Source of the DNA: Tomocerus qinae
Taxonomy: Eukaryota; Arthropoda; Collembola; Entomobryomorpha; Tomoceridae
Assembly (NCBI GenBank): GCA_020055645.1
Contig: CM034550.1
Location: forward strand, 14,769,001 to 14,833,000
Length of the DNA: 64,000 nucleotides
Direction of reading: 5' to 3'
Shown: piece after piece, positions 27,190 through 39,867 of the stretch
How the letters are laid out: every line of letters starts with the position of its first letter
Position numbering within the stretch: position 1 is the first letter of the stretch
Translations under genes and position numbers: made by a program
The notes under the pieces: generated by a model
Told to the model about the DNA's origin: nothing
Database searches by the model: none
What the model saw: only the letters and a program-made list of their open reading frames with translations

Positions 27190-29780
27190 TTTTGACGCAC
27201 AATCTTTTAATTGTATAGCTCTTGTCAACTGTCATATAAATAATATGATTTGCATCCAGTCCTTTTCTTCAGTTATTGACTCAAGAGAAAACCAACGAAT
27301 TTTTTCTATCTGTACAAAATGATTAATCTCCAGTAGTTTGTGGTTGTTAGTCATTTTTCATCTTTATTTTCTTAATTCGTGTCACATTTTTCCACTAAAT
27401 TTTCTATATCTACCGTTTAAAATGACTTTTTAGTATAGAAAATGAAATTGTGTTCTTTTCCCACGTGTAGCTCTCTATTCTAAATTATTTTCTTACTGTT
27501 GTACAACATGTACCCTTTAATTCCTATTTTATCTTGATCACAGTGCATTCCAATGAATACCTGTTTCGTTTGACAATCGTTCAAGATCGCTTTTTCGTCC
27601 TAGATTACGCAAGCATACAATCATATCACATAGTTTTGTCCTTTTCAGTGCAACCAACATTTCCGCTCGTTTCCAGTTCTAACATTCTTTTAAGATACCC
27701 TTATATTTCTATATTAGACATATTTTCGATTTATACGGTGTCCGTAGTTTAAAAAATAATTACTTGATTTGATAATATGTTAATGTCTATAATATGGGCA
27801 TATAGACTAGACTAATTGGCTTTCGATGCAAATAAATTGCAGAATTCAATTGAAAAACAGAGAACCAATTTACTTTACTGCTTTAAATGTTCAGAGTCCG
27901 GGGATTCCTAAAATTGTGCTATGACATTTTCTACTGTATCAACCAAGTCAGTTTTGGAATTAAGAAAGCTCAAAAAAGTATCTCCTACCAATGAAATAGT
28001 TCAAAAATCTTCGAGGTGTTAGAATAAGAAGGAAAACGTTCATAAGTGCTTCAAAGTCGTAAAAATTGAAAACATTATAAAAGGTAACTCTTTATAGTAA
28101 AATTGCACATGTTAGAAAATATGGTCATTGATTAGGTATTTGACGTTAAACCAAGAATAAAAACAGAAACAATTGGTTTTTTACTGAAAGTCCCAATATT
28201 GATAGTAACTACTGTAAGCAGGTGCTTAAAAAATTTTCATTTTGTTTGTAGTTATTTATTCTATTGTGAAAAAGTTTGATTTAGTTGCGTTATTGTTGTA
28301 TGAAGCATCAATTTACATTCTTAAAACTGTAATATATTTGTTTTGCACAATGTGATGTTACTCTAATTGCCGTGATAAGCAATAATTTTATAAAATTATT
28401 CAAAACTGTTCTGTGAATGGCTACTGAAAACAATCTTAATCTTAAATATTTTCTCGTGTTAACAAAAGTTTATATAGGGCTCGTACTTGATCTTTTGCAT
28501 TCCTCTTAATTATTTGCACGCGTCTTTGTCGATGTTGCTAAAATATCATTTACGATAACAATTACGATATTATTCGAAAGCCTGAGATAGAAGTAGAAAG
28601 AAATGTATGCGCTATGATTATATTTAGTAAAATTATTTTGTGTAGTTTGTCAGTGTCTGTTCTGTGCGTGACTATAATAAATTCTGCCAATAACCGATCT
28701 GTAATGTTAAGGATAATAATTATTTATTAAGTGTATTTAGGAAATAGAAATGAATCCATAATTTTTATTATGATCAATGAAAGTCCTGTCTTAAAAATGA
28801 TGTCTTTTCTCAATTTTTTGTATATATTATGAAAAAAATTATGCACAAATTACATTTATGCATTCGAGTGGACAAGACATGCAAATGCCATATTTTTCCT
28901 TTTTGGGTGTATTATGATTATGATGTATCTTGAGTGATATGTAATTATAATTGTATATAAAATGAAGTTATAAGTGAAAATATTGAAATAATTGCGAATT
29001 TCGGGTTCTGATTCCGGTGCCTGATTACTATAAGAATGAAATCAACGAAAAGAACGTTAGTATTATTAGTTTTTAACAATAGATTAAAATTAAATCGTTA
29101 ATTGAGTTAATTAGCTTGCGATTATTGAACGAAACGAACAATATGTACTTAATTCTATTTACTAGTTGATATTCGATTTTCTATTGTATTCTTTACTCCA
29201 ATTTGAAAGTCAACTGATGGACATTAAATCTAGGTTTCGCAGACAAGGCATGAAAAAAGTTCATGTAAATTCTTATAGACACAAATATCTTATTACCGTG
29301 TTACAGAACACAAACGAGTTGAAGGTAACCAAATACAAGCTTACATAGTTACATATACAGATAATTTTTTGCTGTACGTATTTTTCGCATATATGAACTT
29401 TTTGTTCGCTTTGTTCTGGAAATCCTCATTTTCATTACTTTATATACTCCCGTAAATACTAAAACTATATAACTATATAAATGACTAATGACCACTAGAA
29501 TTTACTATATTTGTGTTTAATAGTATGCAGATATGAACGATGATATTCTTGATTGAAACAAAAATAAATGACAAAATGATGAATAATTTAATTCGCGATA
29601 AGTAAAGCAAATCTTAATTTTCAAAATGATAAAATAAAAATTGAAAATCATTCCGAACTGAAAACAAAGTGTATACGTCTCAATTTTGTACGTTTATTTA
29701 AAACCGAACATCCATTTCAGCTTCAAGGAATCAAAATGACACTATAATATCCGTATGTTAGTAACCTATCATCATCATGC
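27190..29780. other. 3' UTR/intergenic region, no gene recognised
   Basis: AT-rich sequence downstream of the alternative palmitoyltransferase exon, probably including its 3' UTR. ORFs of 60-72 codons (for example 27534-27752) lack any domain or codon signature. No clear repeat was seen. Confidence 0.45.
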
Positions 29781-29784
29781 TTGG

Positions 29785-29916
29785 TGACGTCAAAATGACG
29801 TCATGTCTCATTGGAAACAAATTTTGGTAGATTGAAAATCAACTGATAGTTACGTCACAAATCGTGATAATGATAGGAATAGGAATAGTATTAGTAGCAC
29901 AACGCATACATAAAAG
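29785..29916 (+). promoter_or_regulatory. Promoter with two perfect CRE sites, inverted CCAAT and TATA-like box
   Basis: Two full TGACGTCA palindromes lie at 29785-29792 and 29796-29803, one helical turn apart (11 bp). An inverted CCAAT (ATTGG) follows at 29810-29814, a third CRE-like TTACGTCA at 29850-29857 and a TATA-like CATAAAAG at 29909-29916. This ordered cluster sits about 210-340 bp before the F-box ATG on the same strand. It suggests CREB/ATF control and transcription starting near 29940. Confidence 0.6.
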
Positions 29917-30126
29917 CGCAGTACTTCCCATCAAAATTCTTGCAAAACTGGAAATTCGCATTCTTGTCTTGAAAAAGAAACAAGAACCAACTCGTCGTGA
30001 AAAGAATTTGAAAGTATTGCAAAAGAATCTGAAAACTGAACTTCGAACGCTATCTTTATCGCTAACTATATTAAAATAGATATATCTGGTAGATTAAGAT
30101 CTACTCTTGACTGTATTGGCCTCAAG

Positions 30127-31829
30127 ATGTCCACTAGTAGAGCTGTAACAGAAATACAGGTTCTTTCCCATTTCCCTGGTTCATTAAAGAAATATTTTAA
30201 ACAAACATCTTATTCTGTTGTTCAATGGGAGTAGAGTAGAATGTTCAATTGTTTGATTTTATTTTGAATATTTTGAACTTTAAACAGGAAAAGGTGATAC
30301 CTACACTTCCATATACAACAGTTGTAAGAATTCTCCAATTCCTACCAACAAAAGATCTGAAGAACTGTCGACTCGTTTCTTACAATTGGGTTTGCATGGT
30401 AGATGTTTATGTCGGTCTGGGATTGAAACTGAATAAAACCAACAAAGCAAAACTCTTTGCCTCACATTTAATTCGATCTTGTACAAAACTAAAAATCTTT
30501 CAGAGTGCCGGGCTGCTGAACTGGTATGCCTGCTTCTTTAGCCCTTGGAAATTAAAATGTGTTGAAATTCTTGAAAATATACGAGAGGACAATTGGCGTC
30601 TTTTGCTGACGCAGTGCAAGGGAATTCAGAACATCACACTGACAGCTCATATAGTGTCTTTTAGTAAGACAACGAAAGTGTTTACCAGGAAAGATAACTC
30701 TTTTGATTTTGAGGATGAGATCCCTGAAAAAGTCGATCATTGTTCCCTACGAAGACTCTTTTTTAAAAATATGGACTATTCTGACTCTGACCCTGAAATA
30801 GAATGGAGCGATTATCAATCAATAGCAAGTGTTTTGAACACAATTGGGATTGCCCCCCAGTTGCGCCAAATTGTTATCTCATCATATTCATGGAGAACCA
30901 TATTTTTTCCTATTGACGCTATTTTGAAAGATTCTGTCGTATCCCTGATGCAGCGTAATCCAGGAATAAATAGTTTCGGAACGGTGATTCCGTGGTTTTC
31001 GTCTTATCATGATATAAAATTATGGGATACGTTTCTCAAAGAAGATCGAGCATGCTTGGCACATATTAGTGGGGTTTATGATGGATGGGTGGAACTTTTC
31101 AACAATATGCTCAGTGTTAACACACTTTACTATGGAATCTTCACATACGTAAACTGGACTGGGTTCAGCACTTTGATGGCAAACATCATAAGAAAATCTC
31201 GAAGTCTAAAAACATTGTTTCTGGCAGTTGGTAGTTACTGGGACGCTCCTTGGGTGCTAAATTGCCAAGACATACAACAAGGGTTGCAAAACCTAAAGGA
31301 ACTATCTGTGCGGATTTTCCATGTAAGCAATTTTGATCCAGAAAGTCCGACTCTTCAAAATTTGAATGTGTTAACGAGTAGCAACACCCTCCTTGAGTAC
31401 TTGGATATTTCCCTGCAGCTTACGGAAGAAGATTTAACAGCCATTCTTAATATACCAAGATTGGCTGAGCTGCACATTCGTCTTCAGAAATCTGCGGAGG
31501 TTTTTAATGAGCAACATCGTGAAAAGATTCTAAATCATCTCACTCTAAAACTTATTTTTTGGCAGCAGAAGATGCAAACAAAATGGAATCAGTTAAACGA
31601 AGGGGTTTTGCATCACAATTGGCAAAATGTGGAAATGCAAGCAAAAAAGTTTGAGCCATTTAAATTCAGCACTCGTAAATCTGAACCAATGTATTTACCA
31701 TTTACAGACAACGGATTGTTCGCTTTAAAAACCTGGACTAAATATGGATTCGCTCATACATTTGCTCTTTTCCACAAAGAAAGGGTTACAGATAGTGACA
31801 GACATAAACTTCGGGAAGATTACTACTAA
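30127..31829 (+). CDS. F-box protein with divergent leucine-rich C-terminal region
   Basis: The main exon (30288..31829) begins after TTTAAACAG and opens with an F-box: LPYTTVVRILQFLPTKDLKN followed by CRLVSYNW. F-box proteins bind SKP1 through this motif and present substrates to SCF ubiquitin ligases. The rest is about 450 aa with irregular Leu/Ile-rich repeats (LKTLFLAVGS, LKELSVRI, LEYLDISLQLTEEDL, LAELHIRL) like an FBXL-type LRR fold, then a basic C-terminal tail. The main exon has no in-frame ATG ahead of the F-box. A small upstream exon (30127..30159, MSTSRAVTEIQ, donor CAG|GTTCTT) joins in phase 0 and gives a 524-aa protein. That first exon is my inference and its donor is weak. The substrate is unknown. 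A likely polyadenylation signal AATAAA is near 32161. Confidence 0.8.
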
Positions 31830-34800
31830 AAGACCACTATTTGGAGCGTAATAAATAGTTATTTGCATGTGAAGCATCCATATAGTAATTCCTGCTTCTA
31901 ATCAACTAGAGACCATGCAAATCTTCGAAATTCGATTGTATGAACAGTAAACAAGCATGATAATTAAAAAATTGTTAGTTGTAAAGGATAACAATATTCT
32001 GACGATTCACAGTATTATATTATGTAATAAATATTACTACTATTCTGTTTTCTATAAGGCGTCTTCACCTCCATTAGAAAGATATACCTAACTATAAATA
32101 CCTACAAACTATTGACATGTTGTATATATAATTAAATATTGTAACTATTGTCACTCAATTAATAAACATTAATGCTTTTATCAGTAATTGTGTAAAATGT
32201 TTTGATGATGATGTGCGGTTGTAATGCTGTACGGTTGTTAGTAATTTGTTAGTTTTGGGTTAATGAACATAACTTTATAACTCATACGAAGTATTTTTAA
32301 CCATTTTTATTGACGAAACCTTACTTCATGGTACAACAATTTGTTTTTGTGAAGATATTTACAATATTAATATTTTTCATTGTTAGCTTAATATAGGTAT
32401 TAGGTATAACAAATAGAATATAAATACATAACATGGTGTCTCGTTAAGTTACTTCGGTTAATCGATCTGGTTTAAAATCGATTTTTCCGTTTCATGAGTT
32501 TTTATTAATGACCGATTAAAATTGTTACAGACGATAAGAAGTTTAATGCTACAAATTAAAATGTAAGTTATCGATATCGTAGAAAATAGGAATTTATATT
32601 TATCGTTTATACAGATGTAGAATGGAATGAATGATAAATGATATTATTTACTAATTTATTTACCAAATAGGACAGGAAGTTATTTTCTTAGAGATACTAC
32701 AGGTCACATTAACCGAGCTACAAATAACATAATTTAATTTGTGACTTTAATTCGTTAATTATTAGGTACTTGGATTTTAGATCTAGACTAAGACTAGAGA
32801 CTGTACTACAAATACATTATGCATTTGCTCGCGTTCGTGAATTAAAGCTTTATCAGCTAATATGATTGTTGTAGGAATATAAACTCCGATATTATTGAGG
32901 TTAAACCATCAAATTATCATCCATGGAAGTTTTTTTCTGTACTACAGGTCAGAAAAACCAACATTATATTTTACAACAGTTTTCCACAATCAATTAGAGG
33001 AGGATTTCTTATTAAATCGCTACTTGCATATTATTATAGATTTGATTTTAGGTTTGTTAGGGACTATATAGTACTTTCATCTGATTCAATAAAGACTACA
33101 TTGTCTTAATTAACTATTTATGTCAACGACACTTGATACATGTGTGGATATGGCACATTGTTCTTATGAAGACGTCTATATCTCCAAGAATTATGGTTTT
33201 AGTGCTGAAAAGTTTGTTTTCTATCTATCTCAATTAGATTATGTTTTTAAATACACAAGAAGTGTTATTTTTGATTATGTATGGAGTACAATAAATTGTG
33301 TACAATTTGTAATATTTTAGGTACAGTTTACACAACCCCTTTATGCGATAGACGGAATGCGAGTAGTCTTTTTATGTATATCCTCTGGTTTAAAATTTAT
33401 GTACTGAAAATACTTAAAAAGTTTAATTTAAAAAAATTGTATTGTTCAAGAAAACCACATTCACATGTTTGTATATGAAGGGTACAAGAAATATGACACT
33501 ATGACCTATTTAGTTACAATTTTGAGATTAAGGTTTTGTTTTGCAAAATATATAGACCATCAACTATTGAAAATCTAATGAGTCCAAATGCTTAAATTTA
33601 AACTGAACTATTTTTAGTTAACTCTCTTTACTTTAGTTAATTTACTTAAGGAAATTGTAAATAGCAAGAATTTTAGACCAGAGGACATTGGAATGAGTAG
33701 AATTCTATACTTCATATACCCTTACTTAGATTTACTTAAAATGTTATTGGATTAGTTTAAAAATTGCATAGAAGTCTACCATTGCATTAATTTTCATTCA
33801 GGAATTACATACACTCTTCTACATTCAATCTCAGTAAATGCTCGCAGAATAAACCAAAAATTGACTAGAATACAATAACACATTTAACCCAAACACTTAC
33901 AAAAAATATACTTGAATTACTTAACCTATTCTAATTATTATAGGTATTTTTTACATGTAATCAGGTATATAGATAGTTTCTTATATTTTCTAATACTATA
34001 TCTTAAGATACAGTGTTGAATCATATAAATTAAATAATACTAAAAGGCTCGTTTCAAGTAATGTTTAAAAATGCTCATTTTACAGCTATGATTGCAAAAA
34101 TGTGATATTATTTTCTTTTACACGCCGTACCTACGTGCTGGTACTTATAGTATGTATAATTATATTAAAATGCATTATCAAATGGGCTAAACTGCTCAGT
34201 GTAATATTAGTTAAAATTCTTTCGTGTATGAATAGTAGATTCTTGTGATGTTTAAAATCGGATTGTGTTTGTGTACTTGCTTTGTGTCCATTTGGTGATT
34301 GTTCAGTGTTTCTTTACTTCAGCTGTGATCCCAAAGTTGATTTAATTTTATATAGAAAGTCTTTTAAAGGGCATTTTAAAGTATGTGTCATATTATGTAC
34401 ATTAATATGGGATAGATATTTACACGCAGGTATTTCGTATTATCTTTATACAAAACTCAAGTCTAATAAATGGCATGATTTCAGTTTTATATGCTAATAG
34501 TTCAAACTAGCTGGAATGACAACTACATTATTTGCTTTCGGTCAAATGTAGATATAGCACCTGAAACTAAACAGCTGATTTTCTGTTTCCTTCACATTAT
34601 AAACTACAGTTGTTACACATCTCTAATGAGATATGTCTAACTAAATAGACTAAAAGCATAGCCCGACTATGGAATCTACATGTTTATAATTTAAAAACAA
34701 AAAAATCTCTCTACTATTACATCATTGGAGGGCAGGTTGATACAATCACGATATTTTGACGAAAGACTGAATGTCTGCAGAGCAATTCAGATTCAGACAG

Positions 34801-35995
34801 CCTAAGAAATATTTATAAGCTGAGGCTGATTAATCCTATATAGATAAAAATCAAGTCAAGGAAAAATGGTCGAAGTGACCAAAAAATTAAAAAGTGGGTA
34901 GCCGCTGCAAAACGATTTAGAAATTGTAGAGCTTTATACGTAATAAATCAAAGCTCTTCTGTGGACGAAGACATGAGCAGAGCTTGATATTCTTCTTTGT
35001 TTGGAATGATTTGTACTCCGTTGCCATTCAGCTGATGTGACTCAATCTGTATATCAAGGGAGTCGGAAGAATCCCGAAAGTCCTGGTTATTTATAAACCT
35101 AAAGATCAAATCACTGTAGTCAACATACTTGTCAATTAAGAATTACTAGAGGATGCACCACCACCATGACCATAAAAACCTTATGATTCTTTAGGGCACT
35201 AAAATAATATAATGTATGTTCTAATTTATGTGTCAAATATGTAAAAACATTTGCAAACAAAATGCTTACTAATTGATGCCATAAAATATTCGTGGCTGAG
35301 TTTGAGTGGGCAAAGTTGCATTTTACAATAATGTGCATGAGAAAAAAAGCATTGACCAAATAAATACCCTATTTATTGATTGTTAGATAAAATAGATAAA
35401 AGCAACATAACAAAGCATTAATAAAAATTACAATATCAATAATAAATATGCAGAATCAACTAAATAATAAAACGTTTGGGTTTAGGTATTACATTATCTA
35501 TTAAGTAAATCGGACTAGTAGTGTATTGATATTGAACCATGAAGTTCCTACCATTTGCACTCATTTACATTTTTTTGTGTTGAGTTATGACCAGGAGGTG
35601 ATAGAGAAGAAAATATTACACATAGCCATTGAAGATCGACATGTCCTTACAAATTGAATTGGAGATAAAATTTTGAATCATTATCTTTTCTTTCACTTTT
35701 CTGTCTCGATTTTAAGATCAAAAACGTAAGTTTTTGATAATTACGATTTTTTATTACAATGCGCTATTTTTTCTTCCCGATTACCTTATGGTCGTAACTC
35801 AATAATCGACACAATCCTTTCTCCAGTAGTTCCGGAAGGTGGATAAAACGAAAAGGGTATTCTGAGCATATAACATTAATGTTTTTAAAGCTTAAACGTT
35901 CTTTATATGTTTTCGTATTCGGTACCTAGCAAACAATTTTACATTACAATTTGAAAGTATTTAAAATAGACAGTATTGAGCTCCTACTTCCATTT
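31830..35995. other. Intergenic region, no gene recognised
   Basis: AT-rich, with ORFs of at most 75 codons and no domain signature on either strand. The first 350 bp are probably the 3' UTR of the F-box gene. No RNA gene or strong inverted repeat was recognised up to the foldback element. Confidence 0.45.
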
Positions 35996-36196
35996 TCACC
36001 GAAAGTGTCACCGACCCCCTCCGATTACGACCAAAATCGCTGAGCATATGTCTAAAATAGAGTAATTAACGAAATGGACCTTCAAAATTTTTTAAAAAAT
36101 AAGAGGGGGCGTGGGGGGTAAGGGGAAGCTTTTCCATTGGGAAGAAAGATTGTGACCAAACGGTAAGTCATAAAATTCTTTAGTTTTTTTCTAAAA

Positions 36197-37773
36197 CTAG
36201 TAATAGGCCCGTTCTCCGAACGGGAAACAAATACAATGCTTATCGAATCAGCATAATAATAGTGAACCAAATTCAACATCATTTAACTAAACACCGAAAT
36301 TAAAGCAAATGTTGAGTTTCATTATATTATCATTAATACTATATGGACATAATATTTTAAATCACCCCGTCAGTTTACATCACCCCGCGTCGTTTTCAAT
36401 TACCCCATCATTGTAAATAGACGTCATTTTAAATAACCCCGTCATTTTAAAAAACCCTGTCGTTTTAAATAACCCCGTCATTTTAAATAACCCCGTCATT
36501 TTAAATAACCCCGTCATTTTAAATAACCCCGTCAATTTAAATAATCCGTCATTTCAAACCCCGCCATTTTAAATATACGTGAATTGTTTTGTGAAGAAAA
36601 GAAAGAAATTTTTGCCTTAAAACCCAAAATATTCTATTCCCCCCAAATTTTTTTCTGGCTACGGCCCTAATAAATGACACTGCCATTTTAAATAGACGTC
36701 ATTGTAAACACCCCGTCATTTAAAATAGACGTCATTGTAAATACCCCGTCATTTAAAATAGACGTCATTGCAAATGACCCCGCCATTTTAAATAGAAGTC
36801 ATTGTAAATGACCCCGTCATTTTAAATAGACGTCATTGTAAATGACCCCGTCATTGTAAATGACCCCATCATTTTAAATAGACGTCATTGTAAATGACCC
36901 CGTCATTTTAAATAGACGTCATTGTAAATGACCCCGTCCATTTAAATAGACGTCATTGTAAATGACCCCACATTTTAAAAAGACATCATTGTAAATAACC
37001 CCGTCGTTTAGAATCACCCCTTCATTTTGAATAACTTCGTTGTTTTAAATCTATAAATGTCATTTTAAAACATCTCGTCATTTTAAATAACCTCGTCATT
37101 TTAACATTCCTGCCATTTTAAATATTCCCGTCATCTTAAATATTAAGTCATTTTCACCTCATCATTTTAAGTAGCTGTGTTATTTTAATTAGCTACCACT
37201 ATTTTAATCGTCATCGTTATTTCTATCTATTTTCTCACCCCGTTGCATTAACTAATTAATTCTGTGTCAAGTCAAGTCAACCTGTTCAATCCACAACCAA
37301 ATGATACAAACTAAATAAACATCGCCTTGCTATTAATAGTTTGACTCCGTTGCGGTCGCCCCGTTCGAGGTAAAAGGGACTAATCCCTTTACATAGCGGA
37401 GACCTGCCTGCTTAAAGAGTAAGACTTTGTCAAATTTTTGAAATTCATTGGCAAAATATTTTCTACTAAAAATTAAAAAACTGAAGTGGCTACCGTCTTC
37501 ATTATTAAGTCGAGTAAGTCAGGAAAAAGTTTGGTAAAGATCGGATGAAAACTGTAGGAGGAGTATTTGAACAAAACGTGACAAATCGGAGCGTTTTCTC
37601 CCACTCCTTCAATGTTAAAATTCGAAATTCAAAAAATCGTAAAACCATTTCTATGAAAGATATCATTTTGAAACTCGAGGTTTGGGGTTCTGACTATGAT
37701 GTGCCCATCCAGTAAAAATTTGAAAGTCGTAGATTGATGTTAAAGGGGAAATGAATTGCTATTATTATATAGA
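36197..37773 (-). mobile_element. Non-autonomous Helitron, 1,577 bp
   Basis: On the minus strand the insertion starts TCTATATAATAATAGC (37773 downwards) and ends CTATTACTAG at 36197. It therefore has the TC 5' end and CTAG 3' end of Helitrons. Eleven bases before the 3' end lies a GC-rich hairpin, CCCGTTC-GGA-GAACGGG. The intact right arm of the surrounding foldback element gives the empty site CTAAAA^TAGCATAG: the insertion is exactly between A and T, without target duplication, the Helitron hallmark. There is no Rep/helicase ORF. The interior contains a minisatellite. Confidence 0.93.
36361..37175. repeat. Minisatellite, 17-18-bp and 34-bp units, inside the Helitron
   Basis: Many tandem, slightly degenerate copies of CCCCGTCATTTTAAATA. 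The middle (about 36690-37000) alternates with AGACGTCATTGTAAATGA to form a 34-bp higher-order unit. Internal minisatellites are common in non-autonomous Helitrons. Confidence 0.9.
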
Positions 37774-38063
37774 TAGCATAGATAGGTGCTTCATCCTGGC
37801 AAGGTATAAATTTTATTCAATTCGAATATTTTGGCGCGAAAAAAAATCGGTGAACCTGAAATTAGCAATAATTCAAACATTGTGGGTTGAAAATGGCACA
37901 TATCGACTAAATATTGAATATAAAAGATGCTAGATCATCTTAAATCTCCTTTCTAAGCAAGAACAAGGTTACATGTCCAAAATTTATTAACCCCTGTCCG
38001 GGGAAGCGGGGGCGAGATAAGTTTGGATATTTAATTTCTCAAAATCTATTACGCCTAAAGACT

Positions 38064-39205
38064 TTAAACCACCGCCAAACAACTCAGCATCATGTAATGC
38101 ATCATGGCAAGGTGGTGTATTGTGTGTCACCCCACCCCCTGAGGGGTGTGTAGGGGAGGCTTAAGTTTAGAATCCCAATATCTCCAAAACTATTTGACTT
38201 ACGGACTTGAAACTACCGCCAATCAACTCAGCATCATGTAATGCATCATGGCATGGTAGTATATTGTGTGTTTCCTAACCCCCTTGTGGGGGTGTAGGGG
38301 AGGCTTAAGTTTGGAAACCCAATATCTCCAAAACTATTCGACGTACGGACTTGAAACCACCGCCAAACAACTCAGCATCATGTAATGCATCATGGCAAGG
38401 TGGTGTATTGTGTGTCACCCCACCCCCTGAGGGGGGTGTAGAAGAGGCTTAAGTTTGGAAAGCCAATATCTCCAAAACTACCAAACGTACGGACTTGAAG
38501 CTACCGCCAATCCACTCAGCATCATGTAATGCATCATGGCATGGTAGTATATTGTGTGTCACCACACCCCCTGAGGGGGGTGTAGGGGAACCCAATATCT
38601 CCAAAACTACTCAACGTACGGACTTGAAACTACCGTCCATCAACTCAGCATCATGTAATGCATCATGACATGGTAGCAGGGTAGCCCTCAGTGGGTGTGG
38701 TGACACACAATATGCTACCATGCCACGATGCATTACATGATGTTGAGTTGATTGGCGGTAGTTTTAAGTCCCTACGTTGATTAGTTTTGGATATATTGGG
38801 TTTCCAAACTTAAGCCTCCCTTACACCCCCACAAGGGGGTGAGGAAACACACAATATACTACCATGCCATGATGCATTACATGATGCTGAGTAGATTGGC
38901 GGTAGTTTCAAGTCCGTACGTTGAGTAGTTTTGGAGATATTGGGTTTCCAAACTTAAGCCTCTCCTACACCCTCCTCAGGGGGTGGGGCGACACACAATA
39001 TACTACCATGCCATGATGCATTACATGATGCTGAGTTGATTGGCTGTAGTTTTAAGTCCGTACGTTGAGTAGTTTTGGAGATATTGGGTTTCCAAACTTA
39101 AGCCTCACCTACACCCCCCTCAGGGGGTGGGTGACACACAATACACCACCTTGCCATGATGCATTACATGATGCTGAGTTGTTTGGCGGTGGTTTAAAGT
39201 CTCTA
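38064..39205. repeat. Inverted arrays of about 130-144-bp tandem units at the foldback core
   Basis: In the left half, the motif AACTCAGCATCATGTAATGC recurs at 38091, 38225, 38369, about 38512 and 38642. Each copy is followed by a GTGTCACC...CCCCTGAGGGG stretch. The right half carries the same units in reverse complement (for example around 38745, 38885, 39030 and 39170). Each unit itself contains short palindromes such as CCCCTGAGGGG. Confidence 0.88.
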
Positions 39206-39867
39206 GGCGTAATAAGTTTTGAGAAATTAAATATCCAAACTTATATCGCCCCCGCTTCCCCGGACAGGGGTTAATAAATTTTGGACATGTAACCTTGTTC
39301 TTGCTTAGAAAGGAGATTTAAGATGATCTAGCATCTTTTATATTCAATATTTAGTCGATATGTGCCATTTTCAACCCACAATGTTTGAATTGTTGCTAAT
39401 TTCAGGTTCACCGATTTTTTTTCGCGCCAAAATATTCGAATTGAATAAAATTTATACCTTGCCAGGATGAAGCACCTATCTATGCTATTTTAGAAAAAAA
39501 CTAAAGAATTTTATGACTTACCGTTTGGTCACAATCTTTCTTCCCAATGGAAAAGCTTCCCCTTACCCCCCACGCCCCCTCTTATTTTTTAAAAAATTTT
39601 GAAGGTCCATTTCGTTAATTACTCTATTTTAGACATATGCTCAGCGATTTTGGTCGTAATCGGAGGGGGTCGGTGACATTTTCGGTGATAACGAATACAC
39701 GGGCCCTATTGGAAACTGTATCACCACTCCATAGAGAGAAAACCAGTTAAATAAACTTTACGAGGGAAGAACTTAGCTTATAAATATACTACCTAATACT
39801 TAGTCACACAATAAATTTAGCTTAGCTATACCATGTGTTAGTAGTTTTAAAAAGTTTATAAGAGGTA

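Larger units (their letters stand above)
35996..39688. mobile_element. Long foldback (inverted-repeat) element, arms about 1.05 kb, left arm split by a Helitron
   Basis: The outer ends mirror each other (TCACCGAAA at 35996 and TTTCGGTGA ending 39688). 35996-36196 pairs with 39492-39688, and 37774-38690 pairs with about 38690-39491, with few mismatches and almost no loop. Removing the 1,577-bp Helitron at 36197-37773 restores an uninterrupted arm. The inner part of each arm is built from roughly 130-144-bp tandem units. No transposase ORF is present, and I could not identify a convincing target-site duplication. It resembles foldback or satellite-carrying MITE-type elements. Confidence 0.85.

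Noticed and set aside
29864-30079. 71-codon ORF rich in Lys/Leu just upstream of the F-box gene
   Set aside because: It spans the TATA-like box and predicted 5' UTR, has no domain, and does not splice in phase to the F-box exon.
36082-36282. 66-codon minus-strand ORF at the foldback/Helitron junction
   Set aside because: It reads across the junction of two mobile elements and has no coding character.
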